A stretch of 64,000 nt of DNA, from contig NZ_CP040882.1 in the NCBI RefSeq assembly GCF_006337085.1, positions 992,001 through 1,056,000 on the forward strand, read 5' to 3'. Shown here piece after piece: positions 25,561-33,500 of the stretch (position 1 is its first letter; each line of letters begins with the position of its first letter). Below the pieces are notes generated by a model. It was given only the letters and a program-made list of their open reading frames with translations, made no database searches and had not been told where the DNA came from. The translations under genes and the position numbers were made by a program. The stretch comes from Sutterella faecalis. Its GTDB lineage: Bacteria; Pseudomonadota; Gammaproteobacteria; Burkholderiales; Burkholderiaceae_F.

Positions 25561-25662
25561 TCAGGAGCGATTGGACTCGAGAAAGCCCATGAGGAGCTTG
25601 AAGAACCCGAGGCAGAAAAGGACGAAGACCAGCCAGATCGCCAGAATGACGATGTCGGACAT
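25561..25662 (-). CDS. Small membrane protein at the head of the kdp operon
   Basis: A 33-residue protein beginning MSDIVILAIWLVFVLFCLGF with one membrane span and the tail LLMGFLESNRS. GGAGG stands 9 bases before the ATG at 25662, and kdpF starts 36 bases after its stop. Small single-span proteins of similar layout precede kdpF in other bacteria, but I cannot assign a name. A longer in-frame reading from 25785 has no comparable start signal. Confidence 0.55.
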   Translation of the reverse strand: MSDIVILAIWLVFVLFCLGFFKLLMGFLESNRS

Positions 25663-25842
25663 GGATTTGATTCCTCCAAAAATAAGGGACAGGAGGAAGG
25701 TTAGAGACGGCCGCAGCAACGCCGTATAAAAGTCAGGGTTGTCCCCGTAAATAGCGCGTAAATATCGCTGCCTCTGCTGAGGCATGCGTACGCCTCAGCG
25801 GAAGCATCGGGATGCCGGGATGTCAGCTCTGGGTAGTTGAAT

Positions 25843-27468
25843 TCAATGATTATCTTGAAAATTATTTCCTACTTCCCGATAGGCTTCGAAGCGGCGAGCG
25901 GCGCCATTAAATACGAGCACTGCGCAATGAAGCGCTCTCGAATCGATGCCCTCTCTGCCCTCTCCATAGCGGCGGGAACGCATCTGCTCCTCTCCTTCTT
26001 TGAGAAGGTTTTCCACTTCGTCCGACGAATGCGCGAACTTGAATTCGAAAACCCAGCGCCGACTGCCAACAGCGACTTCCAGGTCGCTTCGTCCAAGGGC
26101 CGTGTGCTTTTCGACTTCCGGAATCAGTGCGGATCCCATCAGGAAGAGCTGTATGCAGGCGCGGCAGGCGGCTTCGCTCTCAATGGGAAAGTTGTGATAG
26201 TCGATCTGATTAATGCCGTCGTTGAAGCGCCTCACGATGCTTTCGAGCGTTCCCGTTCCGAGGAGATCCGAAAGCATGGGAGCGCCCATCGGGTCAATGA
26301 ACTTGCCCTGCAGGAGTTCATCCGCGTAAAGCTGGGCGATCGAGAGCTCAACCTCTCTATTGGGATAGCCGATGGCGGCTGTCCCGTTGGAACGTACCGT
26401 CTTGATTGTGAGATATCCCGCCTGTGTGAGCAGTGCGTCGAGACCGATGGTTTCATAGCCGCGGGCCGCCTGAAGATCCGTCAGACGGATCTGTTTGTCT
26501 TCATCAAATTCGAAGGGATTCTCAATCCTGTGGCTTGCCAGATAGCCTTTCAGGACCGCAGGACGACCGCCGCTTTCATACCAGTAGTTCAAAAAGCCTT
26601 CTTCGGGGTTTTGCAGAAAGCTCAGCACGGACCAGGGGCAATACACATGCGTTTGCGCATTGCGATCGAAACAGAATCCGTCGTAATTTTCCTTAAGCTC
26701 CTGCAATAATTCTTCTCTACTGAGATGAAGGACTTCTTGAGCTCTGATCAAATGAAGATCAAAATATCTGACAATTTCATCTTCCGTCAGCCCGAGAATA
26801 GCGCTGTACTTTGAATTTAAAGAAATATCGTTGAAATTATTAAATTCAGAAAATGAGCTTCTATTGCTGAATTTTGTAATTCCCGTCATAAAGAAGAATC
26901 GAAGGCACCCGTCAGCATTCTTCAGTACAGCATAAAATTTTTCCAACTCCGCTCGAACTGCCTTGAACTTTTCCGGACTTCCTAAATGTGCAGTCAGCGG
27001 CGTGTCGTATTCGTCGATCAAAAGGACGAGGGAGCTTTGCGGCAGCGAATTAAGCCAGGTTCGCAGCTGGACGAAAAAGGAAACATCCGCATTTTCCTTA
27101 TCGAAATGGAAGCCCAATGGTGAAAAGGCATTGATCAATTCACTTCTCAAATTGAATTCAAAATGATCCTTGCTGACAAATTCCTTGAGACCAGAAAAAT
27201 CGAGGCGAACGACATCATATTTCCGATCCTGCCACAGCTTCTCTATCGTCAATCCCGAAAAATGTTCCACCCCATTCTTAAATAGTGAGGCAAAGGTAGA
27301 AACCAGCAGGGATTTTCCGAAGCGTCTCGGACGAATCAGCAGAAATTTGCGACGCTGCGATGCGATATTAAAAATCAGATCCGTCTTATCTACATAAATC
27401 TGATTCGCACCACGCAGTGCAGCAAATTCACTGGTACCAAGCGATAGAGAAAATTCGGCAGAATGCAC
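25843..27468 (-). CDS. AAA-ATPase-like protein with C-terminal PD-(D/E)XK nuclease-like domain
   Basis: A 541-residue protein of the AAA-ATPase_like/PDDEXK_9 (DUF1703) type. The N-terminal part has VDKTDLIFNI, a P-loop in RPRRFGKSLLV (about 45-55), Walker B LVLLIDEYDTPLT and FFMTGITKFS. The C-terminal part has GRSDLEVAVGSRRWVFEFKF, the D...ExK core of a restriction-like nuclease fold. Such proteins are abundant in gut anaerobes and their cellular role is not established. Its GC content is visibly lower than that of the flanking kdp genes, especially in the first half, which suggests transfer. It stands alone between the kdp operon and the protease gene. Confidence 0.85.
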   Translation of the reverse strand: MHSAEFSLSLGTSEFAALRGANQIYVDKTDLIFNIASQRRKFLLIRPRRFGKSLLVSTFASLFKNGVEHFSGLTIEKLWQDRKYDVVRLDFSGLKEFVSKDHFEFNLRSELINAFSPLGFHFDKENADVSFFVQLRTWLNSLPQSSLVLLIDEYDTPLTAHLGSPEKFKAVRAELEKFYAVLKNADGCLRFFFMTGITKFSNRSSFSEFNNFNDISLNSKYSAILGLTEDEIVRYFDLHLIRAQEVLHLSREELLQELKENYDGFCFDRNAQTHVYCPWSVLSFLQNPEEGFLNYWYESGGRPAVLKGYLASHRIENPFEFDEDKQIRLTDLQAARGYETIGLDALLTQAGYLTIKTVRSNGTAAIGYPNREVELSIAQLYADELLQGKFIDPMGAPMLSDLLGTGTLESIVRRFNDGINQIDYHNFPIESEAACRACIQLFLMGSALIPEVEKHTALGRSDLEVAVGSRRWVFEFKFAHSSDEVENLLKEGEEQMRSRRYGEGREGIDSRALHCAVLVFNGAARRFEAYREVGNNFQDNH

Positions 27469-27526
27469 TTTTTAAGCATCAAGAAAGTAGACGTCCCCAG
27501 ATAAAACTAGAAGCAGACTAGCAACG

Positions 27527-28434
27527 TCAACCTTTATTTGTCAACATAGGATTTGAATGTGCTACATAGGCCCGTCCCCCATTAGCGCCTGAGGCGATTA
27601 TCTTGGCCGATGTTGTTTGCTGAAAAGTAATGCTGAATAAATGATGCAGTGTCAGCACAACGTCCTGTAATTTTTGATTATCTTCCAAATTGACAATTTT
27701 GATGCCAGCAGCCCTTGCCTTGTCTCTATTAATGTGTCTATTATGAGCTTTTGATTCCCTCTGATCAACAAGTAGCTTTTTAATATTTTGTATTTTTGAA
27801 TCATCATTTCGCAGCATATTATTTTTTTTAAAACAGTTTCAAGAATTTCAACCGACCATTCCATTGCACGTTCGCACCATGTCAAAAAGCCTGGGTGAAA
27901 CTGGCCAATAATCATTTGCCAGACTGCTTCTTTAGTTTTATCATTAACAACTTCTTTATTTGCACGATCAAATTCATCCAGGTACGATTGAACAGCCATT
28001 CCGCCATATTGAGGATCCACAGGGCCCAAACTAGATTGCGACCCCATAACAATTTCTTTTCCAGAAAGTGCCAGCAGCGTTCCGCCCGACATAGCAATTT
28101 GAGGAACGATTGTTCTTATATTGCCTTCATATAAGGTATTCAGATAATCAATGAGTGACTCAGTAGCACCAACATCTCCTCCAGGCGTATGCAGGATAAG
28201 ATCCAGTCCCTTCTTGCGCTCTTTTTCATCATACATGCACGTCATGAAGCCTGTTTTATCCTGGTCTGAAATAGAAAAATCACCATTAATATTTGGCTTT
28301 TGCAGCCACCCGGAGTAATAACAAATAACATTTCGATTCGTTAATTTGGAAAGTTTGCGAATGTACTGTTTTCTCAACTGATCGTATGCATTCTGCTGCG
28401 CAACTACCTGCAGCAATTGATCCCACGTAGGCAT
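27527..28434 (-). CDS. ClpP/SppA-like serine protease (SDH_sah family), frame interrupted at an A8 run
   Basis: The first frame (28434 to 27652, 260 codons) encodes a crotonase-fold protease: LILHTPGGDVGA (about 79-90), the nucleophile segment AMSGGTL with S116, and SSLGPVDPQYGG. The family-like sequence stops at ...EILETVLKK and continues in another frame (KNNMLRNDDSKIQ...ESKAHNRHINRDKARAAGIKI...KIIASGANGGRAYV) down to 27527. The switch coincides with TTTTAAAAAAAA on the minus strand (27822-27833). A -1 ribosomal shift, an extra A by polymerase slippage, or an inactivating mutation would all fit. Without a shift the product has a 40-residue unrelated tail. The region is AT-rich. A small gene lies 4 bases upstream. 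Confidence 0.7.
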
Positions 28435-28438
28435 TTAA

Positions 28439-28696
28439 TTACTCCTTCGCACTATGAGAAATAGTGGTGATGCAGCGAATTTTTCGCCGTCCTGTAGCAA
28501 AATCTATATCGCTCAAAAATAAATCTAATTCAGGTTTGGCCCCATAAAATTTAAAAGGACTTGATGCGATCTTCTCCTCCAACGATATCATTTCTTCCTT
28601 ATTTTCTATATTTACACATTCATCAGAATGATCGGAAAATAAAGTACCGCAATTCGAATCAATTTGTTTTATTGGATCTGAATTATCATTTTTCAT
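28439..28696 (-). CDS. Unknown 85-residue protein upstream of the SDH_sah-like protease
   Basis: A small acidic protein (MKNDNSDPIKQIDSNCGTLF...) ending DFATGRRKIRCITTISHSAKE. It ends 4 bases before the protease start, so the two form an operon. Base composition is AT-rich like the protease gene and unlike the chromosome around it. No family is recognised. Confidence 0.5.
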   Translation of the reverse strand: MKNDNSDPIKQIDSNCGTLFSDHSDECVNIENKEEMISLEEKIASSPFKFYGAKPELDLFLSDIDFATGRRKIRCITTISHSAKE

Positions 28697-28795
28697 TTTT
28701 GAATATGATTAACAACATCTAAAAACATTAGCATTTTCGAAAGAAAACACCGCAGCATCAGAACGAATCAAATCGAAGTTGTGCTGCAGAGAGAT

Positions 28796-28799
28796 TGAA
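28796..28799. repeat. Left target-site duplication TGAA of the IS5-family element
   Basis: TGAA directly precedes the left inverted repeat and is repeated directly after the right one at 30016-30019, as expected for a 4-bp IS5-family duplication. Confidence 0.75.
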
Positions 28800-30015
28800 G
28801 GATGCTCTGAGCAAATCCGAAGATAATGCATTAATTGCATAAATATCAAATATATGATAGAATATGTCTATCATAAATAGATTTGCGAGAGGCTTCGTAT
28901 GGAACAGCTTTCGTTTTCGGACCTTGAAATCAGTCTTCGCCGGAAAACCCGCAAAACCCGTACGGAACGCCTCACCGAACGGTTGGAAAAGCTTGTCCCC
29001 TGGTCAGACCTTCTTGAGCTGATTCAGCCCTTTTATTACGAGTCAGGCCGCCGCGGCCGGCAGCCGTTCCCGCTTGAATTGATGCTCCGGATCCATCTGC
29101 TGCAGATCGTATACAACATGAGCGATCCTCAGATGGAGGATTATCTTCACGAGAACTCTACTGCTCGAAAATTCGTGGGGCTGGCGCTGGCGGACCGGAC
29201 GCCGGATGAATCCACGATTCTCCAGTTCCGTCATCTGCTCGAGAAGCACAACCTCGGCAAGCAGGTCCTTGAACGGGTCAACGACGGCATTGCCGCTGCC
29301 GGACTGATGCTCTCCAAAGGACGCATTGTTGATGCCAGCTTCATTGAGGCCCCGAGCTCAACAAAGAATCGCGATCACAAGCGGGATCCGGAAATGGCGA
29401 GCGGCAAAAAGGGAAATACGTGGCATTTCGGCATGAAGATGCACGTCGCCACCGACGACCTCATCGGCATCGTCACGAATGCGGTCTACGGACCCGCCAA
29501 CGAGCATGACATCAGCCGTGCAAGGGAACTAATACCGTCGGAGACGGAGCAGGTCTACGGCGATGCCGGCTATGTCGGGATGGAAAAGCGCGAAGAATTC
29601 CAGACGGATAAGGAAGCTGAAAAGCGTGAGTACCGGATCAACCTCCGTCCAGGCGTGTTGAAAGGGCGCTCGGCTGAAGACCTTGTGCGTCGGGTTGAGC
29701 ATTTAAAGTCCAGCGTTCGATGCAAGGTTGAGCATGTCTTTGCGCGTGTGAAGCTTCAGATGTCGTACCGCAAGACCCGGTATCGCGGCCTTGCGAAGAA
29801 TGCTCATCGCATCAATACGATGCTGGCGCTCTGCAATCTCTTCACTGTGGATTGCTTCCTGAGAAGATTAAAGGCCTAATTGTGCCTATATTGCGGGAAT
29901 TTCCCTAAAAAACATCATATTGTGCAGATTTTTAGACTGTAAACAACCAAATTTATGTGTTTGGACCGGATTTTCCGGTTTCAGTCATAAAAATCGGTAC
30001 TTGCTCAGACCTTCC
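28800..30015 (+). mobile_element. Complete IS5-family insertion sequence (1216 bp)
   Basis: The terminal inverted repeats are GGATGCTCTGAGCAA (from 28800) and, on the minus strand, GGAAGGTCTGAGCAA (ending at 30015): 13 of 15 bases agree. The right end begins GGAAGG like canonical IS5. TGAA flanks both sides. One transposase gene fills most of the element. Intact ends and duplication point to recent insertion. Confidence 0.88.
28899..29879 (+). CDS. IS5-family DDE transposase
   Basis: The 326-residue protein has the IS5 N-terminal region (PLELMLRIHLLQIVYNMSDPQMEDYLHEN) and the DDE catalytic residues: D in IVDASFIEAPSS, D in YGDAGYVG, and E in KVEHVFARVK. The RNTMLALCNL-like ending (HRINTMLALCNLF) is typical. 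The gene is intact and lies between matching inverted repeats, so the element may be active. Confidence 0.93.
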   Translation: MEQLSFSDLEISLRRKTRKTRTERLTERLEKLVPWSDLLELIQPFYYESGRRGRQPFPLELMLRIHLLQIVYNMSDPQMEDYLHENSTARKFVGLALADRTPDESTILQFRHLLEKHNLGKQVLERVNDGIAAAGLMLSKGRIVDASFIEAPSSTKNRDHKRDPEMASGKKGNTWHFGMKMHVATDDLIGIVTNAVYGPANEHDISRARELIPSETEQVYGDAGYVGMEKREEFQTDKEAEKREYRINLRPGVLKGRSAEDLVRRVEHLKSSVRCKVEHVFARVKLQMSYRKTRYRGLAKNAHRINTMLALCNLFTVDCFLRRLKA

Positions 30016-30019
30016 TGAA
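30016..30019. repeat. Right target-site duplication TGAA of the IS5-family element
   Basis: TGAA follows the right inverted repeat and matches 28796-28799. Confidence 0.75.
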
Positions 30020-30025
30020 AATACT

Positions 30026-30448
30026 TTAGCGAACGCTGGGTTCCTTCGGCTTCACTTCGGGAACGACAAGAAGCTGCTTTCTGCGTCCCTTTGAGCAGCA
30101 GTAGTCATCTACCCACTTGCGGGCGGTGCTTGACGAAATCCCGGACCTTTTGTAAATCTCGCTCCAGGAGAAGCCGGAGAGCCGCATGCGGATCACGTTC
30201 TCGCGAACGGACTGCGGATAGCGGTATTGGTTTTCCGAGATCTTCGCCTTGAAGGTGCCTTTCTTGAATCCCCGGCTCCAGTCCCGAACGGTGTTGACGG
30301 AAATATTGAGGATGCGAGAGGCCTTCGTATAGCCGATACCGTGCTTGAAGAGCTCAATCGCCTGCGCGCGCTTTTCTTCCGAAAGCGCTCTTGTTTCGCG
30401 TCTTTCTTCAGAAGGCGCAGTGTCAGGTGTCTCCTGATCGAGCGGCAT
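30026..30448 (-). CDS. Orphan double helix-turn-helix protein (transposase OrfA-like)
   Basis: A 140-residue protein with two homeodomain-like HTH units: SEEKRAQAIELFKHGIGYTKASRIL...VNTVRDWSRG (about 22-62) and VRENVIRMRLSGFSWSEIYKRSGISSSTARKWVDDY (about 79-116). This is the layout of IS3-type OrfA proteins, but no DDE partner gene is present; the autotransporter gene lies upstream and an IS5-family element ends 10 bases past its stop. It could be a decayed element or a regulator. CGGAG precedes the ATG. Confidence 0.65.
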   Translation of the reverse strand: MPLDQETPDTAPSEERRETRALSEEKRAQAIELFKHGIGYTKASRILNISVNTVRDWSRGFKKGTFKAKISENQYRYPQSVRENVIRMRLSGFSWSEIYKRSGISSSTARKWVDDYCCSKGRRKQLLVVPEVKPKEPSVR

Positions 30449-30477
30449 CGCGTTCTCCGGAAGTAGGAAATAAAAGA

Positions 30478-30520
30478 CTCTTCTCTCCTCCCGCCCGGGG
30501 AACCCCGGGCGAGAAGAGAA
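30478..30520 (-). terminator. Strong terminator after the autotransporter gene
   Basis: CGCCCGGGG (30492-30500) and CCCCGGGCG (30503-30511) form the core of a stem extended by purine/pyrimidine-rich arms (TTCTCTCC/GAGAAGAGAA). On the minus strand it is followed by GAGTCTTTTATTTCC. It separates the autotransporter from the HTH gene. Confidence 0.8.
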
Positions 30521-30592
30521 GAGGAGTCAAAGGGTGAAGTCATCCGGAAGAGATGGAAAAACCTTCAGTTCCGGATGATTCGGTACGCTCGA

Positions 30593-33500
30593 TTAGAAGG
30601 CGTAGCGGACGTTGGCATTGAACGAGTTGTTCATGCGATCATCCGAGCCGGCGCCGAGCTTGTAGCTGAGACCGAAGCCCCAGGCACCGTTCGTCGCGTT
30701 GACGCCGAACTGAGCCTGAACCGGGTTCGAGTCGATGACGCGGACGGCGTAGTCGTCGGTAGCCGAAACACCGGTGATGCCGAGCTTGAGGTCAGCATCC
30801 TTGTCGCCGAAGGTCGGAACGACAGAGAGGTCGAACTTCGGAGCGATCGTCCAGCCGTTCGTCTCAAAGTCAGCCGAAACCGTCACGCCGACCGGCATCT
30901 GGAAGACGTTCTGATCGTCGATGTCGGTGACATAGCCGGCTTCAAAGCCGTCAGTCGAGATAGCGGTGTAGCGGAGGCCAAGGTGCGGCACGATGTTGAC
31001 GGAACCCGCCTTCGTGAGCACTTCACCGCGAACGCCGACCGTCCAGGCATCCGTGTCTTCAGAGAACTTCCAGGCGTGGGCATAGCCGTTCGCCGTGACG
31101 TCGTTCGAAGCCTGCAGGTAGCCGATGTCGGCGGAGACGTTCCAGATGTCGGCAAAGGTCTTCGAAGCGTAGACCGAGAAGCCGACCAGGTCGGAATCCG
31201 TCGAGGCAGCGACGCCGGAGTTCTTCGAATCCGTGTCGGCCGTGCCGATCGTCAGAGCAGCACCGAGAACAGCGTTGCAGCTGAACTGGTAGTCGAGACC
31301 GAGGACGCCCGAGTAGATGTCGGAGCTGTAGCCCGCGCCATCAAAGAGGGTCTTGGCTTCGAACTTGCCGCCGTTCACGTCAGCCCAGACGTTGACGCCC
31401 TGACCGCGCTGCGCGAGGATCGAGGTGCGGTCAGCAACGGTGTCGGCCATCTGGTTGACGGCGTCCATTGTGAGCGTCTGCACACCAGTCGTGGCGCCCA
31501 AGCCCGCAACTTCCTTAGCGGCCGTGCGGACAGCCTTCGGAGTACCGAGACCATTGGTCGAGGTGTAGAGCCAGTTGTTGAACTCAACGGAGCTCGAGGT
31601 TCCGAGGTTCTTGTTCTGGTCGTACATAGCCTGCGCCACATTCATGCCGACGATGTCTTCGTAGCCGCGGGCAGCAAGCTCCTCATCGGTCGTCATCGTG
31701 ACGCCGATCGTGCCGACATTGGTAGTGGTGTCGACCGTCAGCGCGGCATCCATCAGAACATCGCCCGTGAACGTGAGATCCTCAACGCGTTCAGCAAAGT
31801 CTTCGGCACCGGAAACCAACTTACCAACCTTAATCTGGTCGTGCGCAGAGAGATTGGCAACATAGAGCTCGGCATTCTTGTTGAAAGTAATGTCTTTTTC
31901 AAAGACTGCCGTAGCGCCCGTGGTGTCGACCTTGTTGGCATCCATGACGAGCATGGTGTTGGCCCCGATGTTCACGGCAGAAACGGCAGAGTACGTCGTA
32001 GCGCCGGTAGCCGAGAGGTTGCCGGTAGCCGTGACGTAGCTCACCTTGCCTTCAGCATCAACCGTTTCATTGCTCACATAGAGGACGGCCTTAACGAGAT
32101 CCTTGCCCTTGTTGGCTTCAACCGTACGATCGCCGAGGCCGTAGCCGGTCTGAGCAAAGAGCTGAGCAGCTTCATCAGCCGTGGCAGTGGCGCCGATCGC
32201 AACGATCGAGCCCTGACCAGCCTGAACAGAAGCGCCCGAAGCGACTTCGCCGACAACCACCGTGGAGGCGGCATCAAGCGCGAGCACGCTGCCTTCCTGC
32301 CACGCCGGATCTGCGAAGATCTTGCTGGTGCCCGTCAGCTTACCGACCACGAGGTGACCGGACTCACTTTCTTCAGCTGAGGAAGAACCGACATAAAGCG
32401 TCTGAGTGCCAGTATCGAGTTCGGCAATAGAGGCATTGCCATACACGTAGCTAGTTTCATCCGCCTGGGCAGGGGTACCGAGTGTAACCTTGCCATCAGC
32501 AGTGAACGAACCCGTGTCTGCGATCTGAAGAAGATTCGTCTTCACATTGCCCGGCGTCTTATAGCCGTCAACGTCCACGGTGCCCGTCTGGAAGGAGCCC
32601 TTCTCAACATAGATAGTGCCCGCATCGACGTCGCCATTGACGGTGAGCTTGCCATCCACATCAAGATCAGCAGTGACATTGCCCTGAACAGTCAGATCTC
32701 CGGAGGCGACATAAACTTCGCCAAGATTAGACGAGTCGCTGCTAGTGACAGCACCAATGACAGCTCCTTCGCCGGTGGTAACGAAGAAGCCACCCGCCCC
32801 CAGAGTTACGCCAGCGAGCTTCTTGTTGTCGTTTGCATCAACAGACTGAACCAAATCGCCGGAACCATTAAGAACAAGGGTGTTGTCGACCTGCAGGGTG
32901 GCAGTAGTAGCCTTTTCAAGAACTGCCTTGCCGAATTCACCGCGGAGGTTGGCGTTGACACCCGTGACGGTGACGTTCTTGAGGTAATCAAGAACAACAC
33001 CACCATTCAGGTTGTTATCGGTCAGCGTCTTATAGGCAATTTCGTTATTGGTAGCGGCAACACCCTTGACTGTAAGACCGCTGAGATCAAGGAGACCGGT
33101 GGCAGAAGAAGTCTGGCCAAGAGTCGTCGCAAGTGTTCCAAGGTTGGCAGAAGTGACTTCACCGGTCACGCCTTCAACAACGATCGAACCATCATTCGTG
33201 GTGACGCCGTTGAACTTCTTACCATCGGACGCAGCAGTAAATTCATAAGAATTATCAGCTTTGACCGTCAGTCCAAGAACAGAGGCAGAGACCAGAAGTT
33301 CGCCTTCGTCACCAACCGTAAAGTTCTGACCAGCAACCGTGTACAGCTTATCCGTGACTTTGAGAGTGCCGTCATTGACAGCTACCGTGCCTTCAGTAAG
33401 AGTAAGAGTACCGATCTCGGATGAAGCCTCATTGGTCAAAGTCAGGCTGGCACCGGTGCCAGAAACTTCGAGAGAACGGAAGTTCTGGGTCGTTTTGTTC

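Noticed and set aside
25776..25799. GCTGAGGC/GCCTCAGC inverted repeat as a terminator for the DUF1703 gene
   Set aside because: The stem is fair but no T-run follows on the minus strand; it could equally be a regulator site for the kdp operon.
30575..32380. Plus-strand frame of 601 codons over the autotransporter beta-barrel
   Set aside because: Antisense shadow created by regular codon use in the barrel and passenger.
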